DNA of 64,000 nt, from NCBI RefSeq assembly GCF_040802235.1, contig NC_133158.1, positions 84,306,501 through 84,370,500 of the forward strand. Reading direction: 5' to 3'. The position numbers and the translations under genes were made by a program. This document shows, piece by piece, positions 1 to 11,446 of this stretch. Under the pieces are notes generated by a model. The model was not told the DNA's origin. It did no database searches and saw only the letters and a list, made by a program, of their open reading frames with translations. Position 1 is the stretch's first letter. Each line of letters opens with the position of its first letter. The DNA comes from Manis javanica (taxonomy: Eukaryota; Chordata; Mammalia; Pholidota; Manidae).

Positions 1-241
1 TGGGCAGAGGCATCTGTGATTTTTTACAGCAAGATATGGAAACCTAGTATAATATGTATGGTCTTTATAATGTTTTCTAGGGATTTAAGGCAAGCATCAG
101 CTAGGCTAAAGTGGTATTTTTATTGAAATTTCTGTTACACTTTCATTAAAAACCAAATATGAACTCAACACAGTGATTGAAAACATTTGAAGCCATTTCT
201 CTGCAGGTAGACCATTAGCTGTGTCTTTATAGGAACACATT

Positions 242-366
242 AGGAAAGAAAAGAAAGAAAAGAGAGAAAGAGAGAAAGAAAGAAAGGAAGGAAGGAAGGA
301 AGGAAGGAAGGAAGGAAGGAAGGAAGGAAGGAAGGAAGGAAGGAAGGAAGGAAGGAAGGAAGGAAG

Positions 367-447
<81 letters not shown>

Positions 448-673
448 GAAGGAAGGAAGGAAGGAAGGAAGGAAGGAAGGAAGGAAGAGAGAAAGAAAGA
501 AAGGAAGGAAGGAAGAAAGGAAGGAAGGAAGGAAGAAAGGAAGGAAGAAAGAAAGAAAGAAGAAAGAAAGAAGAAAGAAAGAAAGAAAGAAGAAAGAAAG
601 GAAGGAAGAAAGAAAGGAAGGAAGGAAGAAAGGAAGGAAGAAAGAAAGGAAGAAAGAAAGAAGAAAGAAAGAA
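242..673 (+). repeat. Homopurine (GGAA)n/(GAAA)n microsatellite
   Basis: Every base from 242 to 673 is A or G (432 nt). Sub-blocks: mixed GAAA/GAGA to about 284, (GGAA) about 21 units at 285-368, (GAAA) about 19 units at 370-446, (GGAA) about 10 units at 447-486, then a mosaic of GGAA, GAAA and GAA. The complementary strand is all pyrimidine and gives a spurious 154-codon Ser/Phe/Leu/Pro open frame, which is not a gene. Such tracts can adopt triplex (H-DNA) structures and GGAA arrays can bind ETS factors; neither is shown here. Confidence 0.97.
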
Positions 674-989
674 TAAAGAAAGAAGAATGAAGTAATACTA
701 TCAAAACATTAGTGTATTTATTTAGTGGCTCTCAGATGTTAATATGCACAATAATCATCCCAGAGATACTAATGCAATAGTTTGAGGAAGGAGGTGTCCA
801 GGAATCTGTATCTTAACAATCATTCTACAGATTTAGCAATCATCTGTCCCTCCTAATATCAGAGGTCTCCACAACATACTCTGAGCTCCTAATATTTCCA
901 CAGGGAAAAAATAGTTCAGGGAATTGTAGTAAAAACACAAGCATGCTTATTTCAAAGTGGTAAGATTATGAGTAACTTGTATTCCCTAT

Positions 990-1030
<41 letters not shown>

Positions 1031-1849
1031 CATATATGAATTCTCTTTTATGGTCATTGGTCACTTAAAAATTTTAAAAATGAAATAAACTAAGAAATTA
1101 AAGTTTTTATTCAACACGTAAGAGTTTTATACTGGGAACATAGAGTGATTACCTTAACATCAATAAAAAATTAACTATTTAAAAATTTTTTGTGAATAGC
1201 AACTATGTTATATACTGTTCTGTAGTCCAGAATTTTGTTTAGTGTAGAACATAATTAAATACTGAAGATGACAAAAGAGGATGCATGGATGATTAAAAGA
1301 AGAAAAAACAACCATTGCGATGGGTAGATGGAGGAATGGATAGACAACTGAGAAGAAGAAACAGATGGAGAAGAGGAATGTGTTCATGAATGGAGGAAGA
1401 GTTATCAAAAGAAAGACATGGAGGGCTGCATGGGTGCCCATTTCTGTGCATGACTGAAAGAAAGAGAGTAGTCTGAATCTGCTTTATACTTGTACATATC
1501 CGGTTTTATTTTAAATTACCCTAAAGATGGAAGACTTGGTGTTCCGAGACTACATCAATGGAGGTGTCATAAGTAGAAGTTCCATCAGACAAGCAGCTAG
1601 GATCTGTCTCCACTTAATATGAGGGCCTATCATAGCTGAGGGGTGCAGACATGTGGAGAGGGAAGCTAACTGACTTACAGAGCACCCACACACAACTCAT
1701 AAGTCTGAGGGACAAATCTTCCATTGTGACATTCTGGCTCTGCTCATATCCTTTAGAGATAGTTAAGATTAATTGTCTTAGTCACACTTAATTTTTATCA
1801 ACAATTAATGAAATTGCTATAATAATAAATACAATAATTTTCTGTCATG
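674..1849. other. Intergenic, no gene seen
   Basis: AT-rich sequence with a (TA)n run at 993-1024 followed by a short CA/TA mix. No supported coding sequence and no repeat I can name elsewhere in this stretch. Confidence 0.6.
993..1024. repeat. (TA)n dinucleotide repeat
   Basis: About 16 uninterrupted TA units, followed by a short degenerate ACACATACATATA tail. Confidence 0.95.
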
Positions 1850-1990
1850 TTCAGCTCTGCCATTCACTGAATCTCTGAACATTAGAGGATAGATAATTCA
1901 CATACTTAACCTTTAGACTCATCTCTAAATGGAGGGCTGGAAGGTATAAGAAAATTTTGGTAAATTTTTAGGGAGCTGAGCCTCAGAAGG
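1850..1990 (+). repeat. MIR SINE relic
   Basis: Resembles the MIR core: a CTCTGCCATTCACT block, then a TTAACCTTTAGACTCATCTCTAAATGG block matching the 'TTAACCTC...CTCATCTGTAAAATGG' part of MIR. Heavily diverged; ends approximate. Confidence 0.55.
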
Positions 1991-2493
1991 AATCAAAATG
2001 TTTCACAAGCGCTTCAGGAGACTGGAAGGTTACAGGTTGATAAACAGTAAAACATATAATCCTTCAGTCTACTTGGAGCTCTCAAATTATACACTGTTTC
2101 CTTCTCTGAGAGGAAATGATTTGTGCTGATGACTGTAAGAAATTCAATTTACACATTTCCAAATGAAGTTTCCAACTGGCCAGAAATAAGACAGTTTCTC
2201 ATCTAATTTATTATCATTCAAAAAGTTTAAAAATACCGAGGTACATTCATACACAACTCTGATCTACCTTAGCTCTACAAGGCTGATGAAGAAGGTGAAG
2301 CTAAGGTACAAGTCAAGTAACACAGAATGAAGGACTCCTGTGTGACTCCTGACTAAACCAAAGATTTTAAAATAAGGGAGAATTTTTGGAAAGATCACAC
2401 GCATTTCTAAAATATTTGGAGAATTAAATTTTTTAAGTTGCTTAGTCACAATGACTGTTCCAAGTGCATATTTTTCAGACCCATTGGTCATTT

Positions 2494-2984
2494 TGATGGT
2501 TAATTTTATGTATCAATCTGACTGGGCCATGGAATGCCCAGACTAAACATTATATCTTGATGTGTCTGTGAGGGCATTTCCAGATAATAATGGCATTTAA
2601 ATCAGTGGACTCAGTAAGTAGCTTGCCCACCCCAATGTGGATAGGCATCATCTAATCCACTGAAAGCCTGAATACAACAAAAGCCAGAGGAAGGAGGAAT
2701 TCATCCCTATTGCTTTCTGCCTTCCTGCTTGAGCTGAGACATCAGTCTTCTCCTGCCCCTGGACTAGGATTTATACCACTTGTTCCTCTGGTTCTCAGGC
2801 CTCCAATCTTAGACTGAAATCACACCACTGGCTTTCCTGGTCTCCAGCTTGCAAACACTAGATTGTGAAACTTCTCAGCCTTTCTAATCACATGAGCCAA
2901 TTCCTCATAATAAATGAATAATTGATCAGGCAAACAACAAATAATCTACTGGTTATTTTTCTCTAGGGAACCTTAGCTAATATA
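2494..2984 (+). mobile_element. Solo LTR-type repeat (ERVL/MaLR-like)
   Basis: Starts TGATGGTTAATTTTATG and ends in a diverged GGAACCTTAGCTAATATA. I recognise this pair of ends as those of a common mammalian LTR-like repeat of about 0.5 kb, but I cannot name the subfamily with certainty. A polyadenylation signal AATAAA lies at 2909-2914, the expected place near the 3' part. GTCAT occurs at 2487-2491 and again directly after the element at 2985-2989, a possible 5-bp target duplication offset by two T's on the left. No internal retroviral sequence is attached. Confidence 0.7.
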
Positions 2985-2994
2985 GTCATCATCC

Positions 2995-3240
2995 ACCATG
3001 ACCTCTTCCTAGAATTCCAACCTTCCCTGGCCATCTTGCAGATCCCTACGCACGATTTAAGGCTCAACTTGATCTTCAATTTCTCACTGAGTTCTGAGGA
3101 AAGAAAACATAGTCCTTCAATTCCCTATACTCCCACAGTACTTTGCACATGCCTTTACCACTGAACTTACTTCGTTTTACTGTATCTATGATTTAAATAT
3201 CATATCTTCCCACCTATAACACTTAGAGTGAGAGACAGAA
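2995..3240 (+). repeat. L2 LINE 3' fragment
   Basis: Matches the L2 3' region in order: AAGGCTCAACTTG, a diverged Ser/Pro-type segment, then CTCCCACAGTACTTTGCACAT and a TTACTGTATCT block typical of L2 before its 3'UTR end. Strongly diverged. Confidence 0.6.
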
Positions 3241-4344
3241 GAAAAAGAAAGTAAGATAGGGGTGGGAGAACAGAGGATACTGCCAGGAGCATCTTGAGAT
3301 GGAATGAAGTTTGTTTCAATTATAAATATTAAAAAGGCTGAGAGATCTTACATTTAACTTGTTGAATGAAATAAGGAAGACATCATTCCAGACTGAGTAT
3401 TTAATAAATACCTTGATGATGCTGATACAAATCAAAACACTTTTCACTCTTTGTGTGCTTTGAACACAAGAAATACAGAGAAAAATAAAAAATATCTTCA
3501 GGCAAAAACAATTTAGCATGTTTGAAAGTACCTAATTCAAAATGTAGATCTAGTAGAATGAATTTAAAATAAATGCTTTAAAAACAGTATTATTTTGTGA
3601 TTTTTTAATCACATCATACTTATTGAATCTTCCCCAGTTCTTGATTTCAGTGACTTTTCCTACTTATTTGTGAGAAAGGAATTCACTCATTCTTCACTAC
3701 ATTCAAAAAATGAAAAGTAATTGAAACAACTGACAGAGGGGAAGTCTCAGTAGGAACAAAGGTTCCTGGGACCTAGACCCTGTTTGGAAGGAACAAAGCT
3801 TGTGAGTAATGCAGCCAAGGACCAGGTTAAGAAATGGGTCAACTTCTGCACAGTCAAGTACGAACCCGAAGGAGAGTAAAAATGGATGCTCAATGCAGAT
3901 TCTGAGACACACACAGGCAAGATAATGAAAAATCAGCTGAAAATTGAGGCCTAATGTATTTTCTCTCAATAGGCCAAGGTGAAAAAAGCATTTCAGAGAA
4001 GATTTGCAAAGGAGAACACAGAACAGAAGGAAATTCTTTCCCTATACCCTGGAAGAATATTAAGTTCCTTAATAAGTAGCCAAGTTCCTTCTTCCAGAAA
4101 GGGGCTGGCTAAACCACTGTGAAAGAGTAGAAATGGGCCCCAAAACATAAAATGTAATCATTATCCAAAAAAGAGGTTCGATTTTTCTGATGCAAATATT
4201 ATCCACATCCATTTGATATTGCTTAATACTATGTAATTCAGAGCAGAACTACTGTGGACAAAGGAGTTCTTGAACTCTGGGAGGCAAAGAACATTAAAGA
4301 AAATTAAGGAGGTGCATATTCACCCACACTCACATTCACAGAGT
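3241..4344. other. Intergenic, no gene seen
   Basis: Unique-looking AT-rich sequence. Short open frames occur on both strands but none has recognisable domains or gene structure. Confidence 0.6.
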
Positions 4345-4530
4345 CAAGCGCTTACTGTGCAGTGTGCTGTGGACTAAGCACTGAATGAGATGATCTCACA
4401 TGATTCGTCACCTTATTTAATTCTCATAAAAGCCTCAATAATTACAAACAAGGGAAATGAAGACCAGAAGACCTAAGCAGAGCTAGTAAGGAAAATTTCT
4501 AGGATTTGAACTCACATCTAAAATCTACGA
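4345..4530 (-). repeat. MIR SINE relic
   Basis: Minus-strand MIR: a GCGCTTACTGTGCAGTGTGC start (the rare-3' tail region), a CTTATTTAATTCTCATAAAAGCC block, GAAATGAAGACCAGAAGACC, and a final GGATTTGAACTCACATC. The order matches inverted MIR. Confidence 0.7.
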
Positions 4531-5024
4531 AAATCATCAACCCACGCTGAAAGAAGTCAAACTCACATCCATTTTATATTCACATAAAATGAACCCACCG
4601 TTAAATTTTTTTAGCATTTCCTTCATTTGCCATTGCCTACACATAACATCATAAACTTTAAGCCTGCTGGAAAATGAATGAGAAGTTTTATCACATTTTA
4701 AATATTAAAAAGGAAGAAAAAATTACCTTGACTTTTGATAAGTGATGAATTCGCTGCAAGCCAAAATCCTGTCTCAGGATTAGGAACTGAATGAGTTAGT
4801 CTTTCAAAATATCTGATACTCAGTTAACTCATTAAGGTAAGCAAAAAAAATTAAATAAGAATGCCAGACAGAACAGATAATATATGTTATAAAGACTGTA
4901 CCAAATAGGGTACATTGGAAAATGCATACTTGTGTACCAATATAAAATACAAATTTATGCAATTTTTTGGTTTTATCTTTATAGCCACTATATTCAAGCC
5001 TTAATTTTTATCTTCATTCCCACT

Positions 5025-5420
5025 ATATACAAATAATGCTGGCCTTATTTCTGACCCTTGAGTACTTCAAGCTCATTCCCATTTAACAGTCTTTGCATTT
5101 GTTGTACTTCCTTGTAGTTTTCCCCCAATTACTCATATAACAAATTCCTTTTTAACCTGCTTATTAACACAAATTCCACATCCCATCTTCAGGATCACTT
5201 TCTCCAATACTTTTACTGAACATCTTAGTTAAAGTAGCACCCTCTCTCTGTACCGCCAAACTCTATAAACATGAAATTCAATTATTCAACTAGTTTTGTC
5301 TTTATTTTCTTCTTCGTGATGTTAACATGCAACCTCCCTGAGGTATATATGTGTTTATTTCTATATGACCAGGACCTACAACCATGCATGGCACACATAC
5401 ATGAACTGATTGGCTGACAG
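5025..5420 (+). repeat. L2 LINE 3' fragment
   Basis: Ordered similarity to L2: GCTGGCCTTATTTCTGACCC, CAAGCTCATTCCCATTTAAC, CTTTGCATTTGTTGTACTTCC, AGTAGCACCCTCTCTC, and a degraded 3' end with GGACCTACAACCATGCATGG (from CCCAGCGCCTAGCACAGTGC). Confidence 0.7.
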
Positions 5421-5596
5421 AGTATCAGTCATTATTTGCAAAATAACCCATTTATTTGCAGTCTTACAATAATTAAAGGTTCTGGTGAAAGGGCAAGCTC
5501 CCAGATTTCATTTCAGCCACTCGGGACCTGGATCCTATTTCACCGAATCGGAGCTTGGTCTCTCTCCTCTCCAGTCAGCAAGGAGCTCACCCACCA

Positions 5597-5699
5597 CCCT
5601 TAGACCCGGCCAATTCACCAGAGCCACGACCTATCACCCCACCAACTACCCCTAGATCCAGCCAATCAGCCAGAGCCATGACCATCATCCCACCAACTG
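5597..5699 (+). repeat. Two tandem CCAAT-containing U3 units (~53 and 50 bp)
   Basis: Unit 1 (5597-5649) and unit 2 (5650-5699) share CCCTAGA-CC-GCCAAT, CCAGAGCCA-GACC and ATC-CCCACCAACT. A third start, CCCTAGAACCCC, follows at 5700. Each full unit carries CCAAT. They sit where retroviral enhancer repeats are usual. Confidence 0.85.
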
Positions 5700-5793
5700 C
5701 CCTAGAACCCCGTAAAACCTTTGTAGTATTGAAACTCACTCTCTCTTTCTCTGGCATCTTGCCACTGCGTTGGTGTAGATGAGAGATTGAGCT

Positions 5794-5811
5794 CGAGCTA
5801 GCTCGAATAAA
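5794..5811 (+). promoter_or_regulatory. LTR palindrome plus polyadenylation signal
   Basis: CGAGCTAGCTCG (5794-5805) is a perfect 12-nt palindrome directly abutting AATAAA (5806-5811). In an R-region transcript this would put a short stem just upstream of the poly(A) signal. The role is inferred from position only. Confidence 0.6.
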
Positions 5812-5880
5812 GGCTCTTTGCTTTTGCATCGGTGTTGGCTCCTTGGTGGTCTTCTGGGATTTGCGACTTTGGGCACAACA

Positions 5881-6469
5881 CTGAAAACTTTGAAACATAT
5901 TGTAAGCAGTTCTTTATCTTTCTTTTATAAATTTATAATTAAATGGACTAAACGCAGGTTAGAGAGGCCATATATATTTGAGAAAATAAATACTAGAGTA
6001 AAACCCTTTTAGTAACTCAAAGTAAATTATAATTTGCATCTTATGTCTTCTACTACACCATTAAGGACCAGAGCATGGTAGAGGTTCATAAATCATTCAA
6101 AAGTAGCAAGTTGAATGCAGGAGAGAAACAAAACAAAAACTGAGTCTGGTTTATTTAACACTAAAAGCCCAGGATCTTGGATGAAAAGAATAGGCAAATA
6201 AAAATTAAAATCAGGAATTCAAGAAATAAAGTTCTAGCTTATCAAATCAAGATCAGATACACAGAGGTGAGAGTCAAATCCAGACAACTCCAGAAACACA
6301 AACACCCATAGGCAAAATGAGGAGAGGTGCATACGCATTATTTCACCAGGTGGGGTTTCTGCCACAACCTGGGCCTGCCTACCCTTACGGTTAGGCTGGT
6401 TTGTCTATTTGACGTACCCACTGTCTTCCCTCTCTGCCTTTCCCCTATCCATTCCTCTGTCTATGCTAG
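5881..6469. other. Intergenic, no gene seen
   Basis: AT-rich sequence with no recognisable gene or repeat. Confidence 0.55.
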
Positions 6470-6675
6470 TTTTATTAATCCTTCATTTCCCAGCTCAAGC
6501 CCTATTTTTTATTTTAAATAGTTACAGTAACTCCAACCCCCAGAATTATCTTCCTCTTCTGACTACCTTTTGCTGTGTCTATAGTCAGTGCCATTATGTT
6601 TGCCATTTAATTATTCTTTTACAAAAAAAAAAAAAACCTTAGGACAGGGATTATTTCTTTGGTATTTCTTCCTAC
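6470..6675 (+). repeat. Probable L2 LINE fragment
   Basis: CAGCTCAAGCCC, CCCAGAATTATCTTCCTCTTC, and TTAGGACAGGGATTATTTC follow the order of an L2 variant (GGCTCAGCTCAAATG ... CCAGAATTAATC ... GAGGGCAGGGAC). An A14 run at about 6622 interrupts it. Highly diverged. Confidence 0.45.
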
Positions 6676-8079
6676 AGAGACACAAAGAAGAAACGTTAGG
6701 TGGAAAATTCTATGTACATTTCCTATAGATAAAAGTCTTCCTACTATCTGTAATTACATACAAAGATAAGGGAACTCTTCTACTGCTTTTGGAAATACCA
6801 AGGACAAGTAGGTTCAAGGCAGCAACACTTTGAACTCAAATAGATCAAAATCTCCCAAAAGAATGCTAACTTTGCAAGAGCTTCAGACACTTGGAAGTGA
6901 GAGAAGTGACACCATAAAGAGAAAAGGAAACAAGGGCTTAGAGTTGTAAGAAAACTTTTACAAAAGAAAAAGGGAGTCTTTAAGAGAGTTCAGTGTGAGA
7001 GTGGGTGGAAAAGGGAATTCAATGGAAATTTTAAATACAGATCAAATAGCTACTCTGACTGGAAAGCAGGTAAGAAATTAGCATATGGAGAGGAAGTAAT
7101 TCATGATATTATAGAGGGCTTTACAGTCTAATAAGGAAGGATAGCATAGAAAAGAAGAAATTACATTTTTAAAATAGTATAGTTAATTTTATCAATTATC
7201 TAGTTTCAGTCCTCACACCTACTTGCACTTAATGTTTCGCTATTAAAGTGAAAGAGAAAACTTTACAATGCATGGAGTCAAACTGAAGAAAGTCAGCAAG
7301 AGAATGCGAGAACACGGTGCTTTCATAGTAGCTCTGTGCTGTTTCAATAAAGGTGATCTGTGACTAACCTGGAATCAATATGAATGCAGGCAAAATGTAT
7401 TCTTTTCACTGGGTAATTCTATAACTGATACATACCTTGCTAAATATTTATCATTTGAATGCAGAATACTGTTTTGCCAATGCTCGATATACAAACAATA
7501 AATACAAGCATTGCCTACTTCACGATTTTTCTCTTACTTTTGCTCTGGCTTTTCCAGGACTAGGATAAATGAATAGTAAAGACCCACCTCACAGTTCATG
7601 AAACATGGTAAAGGAAGCATAAATCCCCAAGATAGCATTGCTAACAATCTCTAAAAGAAGTAAATGGCCCATGGATCCTTTAAATGTCCTAAGTACAGCA
7701 GTTGAATGAATATGAGCCATACATTAAAGTAGGATCATTTGGAAGGATGAATGAATCTTTAAGGTGAAGGGGCTTCTTGTCCAAAACTGTCAGACAGAGG
7801 TATGCAAATATCCTTGCCTTTTACATTTTGCAGTATTGATAGTTTTGAATGTGTCACAGCTCATTTCAGTGTGAGCCGCCAGCCATTTACAAAATGAAAT
7901 CCTCAAAATCATCTCTCTCCTCAAGGGTCATGAAGCAAATTGACTTGGCATTGGTGGTCTCAGTAGAGCCACAGCTTTTTTTTTTACAGTTATTCCAGTA
8001 GCAGAACTGGAGGCAAGAGAGATATAAAACTGAAGTGGTAAATTCTATAGGTCAATATCATGCACTCCAAAAGCTTTTC
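6676..8079. other. Intergenic, no gene seen
   Basis: Unique-looking sequence. The part around 7800-7975 (TATGCAAATATCC ... GTGAGCCGCCAGCC ... CTTGGCATTGGTGG) has no repeat signature and could be a conserved non-coding element; nothing in the window tests this. Confidence 0.5.
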
Positions 8080-8830
8080 TTTGAGCAAAGATGGAGCCAG
8101 AACTTCTGTCATCCCAATTCCTTCTCCATTTTTACATGAAACATATAAGGAATCTCCAAGTCCCATATCTTTCAGACCTCCAAATTGCATTTGAAACTCA
8201 TCTCTTTCACTATTGTACTGCTCTGCTTAACAGGACCCATCTTTGTGCTCTGAAAGACTGCAACAGACACTTAGTTGGATTTCCTCTCTTAAGAATTGCT
8301 CCTTCTTGAATATTTTTCTCACATACCAGCAGAATAATATTTTGTTGTCTGATCATTTCATTCTACAGCACAAAACTCTTTTAGGGCTTTTATTGTTTTG
8401 TGTAAGTCTAGCATCCTTCAAGATGACATTATAAAGTTCCCTAAATCTTAATCGTAATCACTCCCCACATGCCTGTCCGCCATCAGTACCCTGTGCTGAT
8501 CTTTCCACGATTATTGCCATTGCTTAAATTCATCCCTCTTATCCTTCGTCCTTCACCCACTCCCCACTCCACCCTATTCCACACCAATCTTTCAGAAGAT
8601 CCTAACTTAATCTGAATTTACTTAATCTGAAAAGGCTTCCCTGCTCATCCAAGGCTGAGGAAGGGACTCCTGTTTGACTGGAAGGTGCCTTACCAAAGTG
8701 TTGATCACAGTGTATTGTCACTGCACAGAAGCTCCAGTACTGCAAGGTCATGTCCGTCTTGTCTTGTTCATTGTGATATGCTTAACACTTATTAGTGCCT
8801 CAATCAATACATTTTGTTGAACTTAATTAA
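8080..8830 (+). repeat. L2 LINE fragment (long)
   Basis: Ordered, diverged L2 matches: GACTGCAACAGACACTTAG (from TGCAACAGCCTCCTAACTGG), TGTCTGATCATTTCATTC, AAAAGGCTTCCCTGCTCATC, and a 3' end GGTCATGTCCGTCTTGTCTT ... CATTTTGTTGAACTTAATT corresponding to the L2 3' terminus. Confidence 0.65.
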
Positions 8831-9434
8831 GCTAAGGTAAGACAAGATGGATAAACTTTTGATTCTGGTATTTTAGGATGGACTTGTGGAGAAGAAAAAA
8901 ATAATAATGTAAACAAGATAATCTCTACAGCCACCCACACCCTATCTGAAACACTGGATCCTCCCCATATCTGAAGCACCTAGACACAGTTCAGAGCATA
9001 GACTTGTCATTTCTTCCATTACCACTCAGCTCAAACTTTCCTTCCTCTGAACCACAATAAATATATTTCCCATGGTGTTCAACTTCTCAAGGATCATCTC
9101 AAGTCATGTCAGGTCATTTGTGAAACATTTATTTGATCAACCACAAAAAAAGGTGATCTTGGATTTGTTTTTATCTGAAGCCATGACTGATCTAAGAAGC
9201 CTGACTCTCTGATTGGACTCACACTCTGAGAACAATGAAATGTACTTTGAGGAATAACTGACCGTAGGGGTGAGATTGTGTTACTCAGCTCTTGCTGCAC
9301 ATTCAGATGATGTGGAAAGCTCCCTCTCCAGACCAACATGAATTCAAATCCTAAAATATGGGTCTACACTTCAGTGTTTTTTCAAAAGATCTCCAAGAAT
9401 TCTGTGGAAACTGCAAACCACTGGTTTAGACTTT
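8831..9434. other. Intergenic, possible MER5 remnant
   Basis: Mostly unrecognised. At about 9380-9430, GATCTCCAAGAATTCTGTGG then AACCACTGG resembles the 3' end of a MER5-type hAT element and directly precedes a MER3; weak. Confidence 0.4.
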
Positions 9435-9658
9435 CAGGGGTCAGTAAACTTTTTCTATAAAGGGTCAAATAGTTCATATTTTAGGTGTTGTGGACGATAT
9501 GGTATCTGTCACAACTACTCAACCCTGCTGTTATAGCTTATGCATAAGCTTAAACAATACCTAAACTAATGGTAATAGCTGTGTTCCAATAAAATTTTAT
9601 TTACAAAAACAGGCAGTGCGCCAGATTTGGTACACAGGTTATAGTTTATCAACCTCTG
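9435..9658 (+). mobile_element. MER3 (hAT-Charlie non-autonomous DNA transposon)
   Basis: Terminal inverted repeats: CAGGGGTCAGTAAACTTTTT at the left and TAGTTTATCAACCTCTG at the right. Internal blocks typical of the MER1/MER3 group are present in order: AAAGGGTCAAATAGTTCATATT, CACAACTACTCAACCCTGC, and GTTCCAATAAAATTTTATTT. No transposase; non-autonomous. Confidence 0.85.
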
Positions 9659-10763
9659 CATTGGAAATTCTATATCCTCTCCTTATGATAAATGACTTTA
9701 TTTGTATCGCTTTATTTCCCATTTTGTTACTGGTAAGATATATGCCTATTTCATTAAAGGATTTTCGTTTGACAAAAATAAAGCCTACCAAAATTTGACA
9801 GAGAACTTCTGGCATGTGATTCAGAACCAGGATGGAGAATATTCTGCTTATAAATACATTTATGATTTATGAAAATATGCTAAATTCTCACACATATTTA
9901 CAGCATCTTTTATTCAAATCACACTGTACACTCTTTACACTTACCCTAATTATTTATTAGAAAAGAATATTAAGAGGAATATCAGTTGTCTCACCTTATT
10001 TATGTATTTCAAATGACAGCCATAAAACACAGCTGCTGCTAGGTGGGGCTGGCAATGAAAACTCAAGCAGAACTGAAACAGCCTATTAGCTGCAAAATCC
10101 TGTCCACACAGGTGTCTCAGAAGGCTGATTTCCAGCACCAATGGACTGTGAACTACATTGTTGTATTACAGCCAAGGTTCATAAAGTTTTATAATTCAGA
10201 TGAAGAAAAACATGAAATAATGCTGCAGAAGGGATATACAGAAATTCCATTTGCTTACAAGTTGTTATTATCTATAAGAGGAATTTGAGATTGGTTTCTA
10301 GAACTGAAATTTAAATGACTGCTAATGACTTGCACAGGTTTCAGAGGTTAACCCAAGGAAACGATGATGTGAAATAACCACATTGTGTACTTACTTGGAT
10401 AATAACCATTTGTTTTCAATTTTTGGAAACTACAGTAAAGCACAGTGAGGTCACATTTCACCCAATTTCTTTCTGTAAGGCCTGGAACAAAAATTACTCC
10501 ACTGTTATTAATCAGGCCTGAGCACAATTTAAGTATTTTGTAAAGAGTAGTGACCACTGAACTGCATTAATAGAAACAAACTTGAAACGGTGTATGCCCA
10601 AATGTGGACTATGACAACTGGAGTACCTCTTATAAAAGCTTTCTGGGTCTGACCCAGATGTGAGAGACTGTCAAGTGATACCCTAGTGAAAACTATACAT
10701 CAAAATATAAGAATTGTAGCTTTAAAGAGAACAGCATGCCACTATGCAAAGAAACTCAGCCCA
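9659..10763. other. Intergenic, no gene seen
   Basis: No recognised repeat. An open frame at 10043-10288 (+) has no recognisable domain and no signs of being a gene. Confidence 0.5.
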
Positions 10764-10870
10764 AAAACCTGAATTCTAATTCTTATTCTGTTACTATTAG
10801 AGGGAACTTGGACTAATCATTAAACATTCTAGGTATCTCACAACTCAGAGATCATATTAATTCTACCCTA
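10764..10870 (+). repeat. MIR SINE relic
   Basis: CTGAATTCTAATTC, GGGAACTTGGACTAATCATTA, and CTCACAACTCAGAGATCAT match the MIR series CTGGGTTCAAATCC, TGACCTTGGGCAAGTCACTT, CCTCAGTTTCCTCAT. Strongly diverged. Confidence 0.5.
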
Positions 10871-11435
10871 TGATCATACAGGAAGTAAACAGACCTATAT
10901 TTATAGCAGGGACAAGTTGCCATTAATAAGACTTATGAGTGGTTGGTGGGAAAACTAAGAATGAAAGTTAGCTTGTTTCAATCTATCATGGGTATTTTGG
11001 TTTCTCAACTGAGGAGGTTAAACCACTTCACTCAACCCCAACTTCTCTTACTCTCTAAATACTGAATATATGTAAATGGTAAATTCAATCTTATAAAATT
11101 TGTAGACCAATATTTGAAATGTATAACACATGGAGTTAAACTACCTGGTAGCCAGATCACAGCATAAAGTTTCATTCCAGGAAATACCAACTTAAAAATA
11201 ACTAGGAATAATATGAGACTAATTAAAATACTCACTTGTATCTGAAATAAAATTAACACATGCTAAAATTTAATGAAATTCATATTCTTCTATCTATAGG
11301 AAACCTATTTTAAATAATACTTAGCAACTGAGTGACCATTTTCTCAGCTACCATGTTTATTCTCATCAATAACCGGGATTCTTTATTCAAAAAAGTTACA
11401 GCAGCAGATACAACAAGAACTAAACACTTTTCTCT
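10871..11435. other. Intergenic, no gene seen
   Basis: AT-rich sequence preceding the L1 A insertion site; no feature recognised. Confidence 0.55.
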
Positions 11436-11446
11436 AAAAGAAGGGG
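11436..11446 (+). repeat. Left target-site duplication of L1 A
   Basis: AAAAGAAGGGG, repeated perfectly at 13930-13940 after the element's A-rich tail. The flanking TCTAAAAG suits the L1 endonuclease preference for TT/AAAA. Confidence 0.85.

Larger units (their letters stand above)
5486..5880 (+). mobile_element. Gammaretrovirus-type (ERV1) solo LTR
   Basis: Starts TGAAAGGGCAAGCTCC and ends GGGCACAACA, the TG...CA ends of an LTR, about 395 bp. The U3 part contains duplicated CCAAT-bearing units. A polyadenylation signal AATAAA at 5806-5811 is followed by GGCTCTTTGCTTTTGCATC and CTTGGTGGTCTTCTGGGATT, the R/U5 layout of ERV1-class LTRs. No primer-binding site, gag, pol or env follows, so this is a solo LTR left by recombination or a fragment. 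No 4-5 bp target duplication is visible at these ends, so one end may be imprecise. It is visibly richer in GC and CpG than its surroundings. Confidence 0.8.

Noticed and set aside
240..704. 154-codon minus-strand open frame rich in Ser, Phe, Leu and Pro
   Set aside because: It is the translation of the homopyrimidine strand of a simple repeat; no stop codon can arise in a GGAA/GAAA tract read in this frame.
5555..5898. Open frames on both strands (5555-5782 plus, 5587-5898 minus) as genes
   Set aside because: Both lie in the ERV1 solo LTR and its duplicated U3 units; an LTR has no such coding content.
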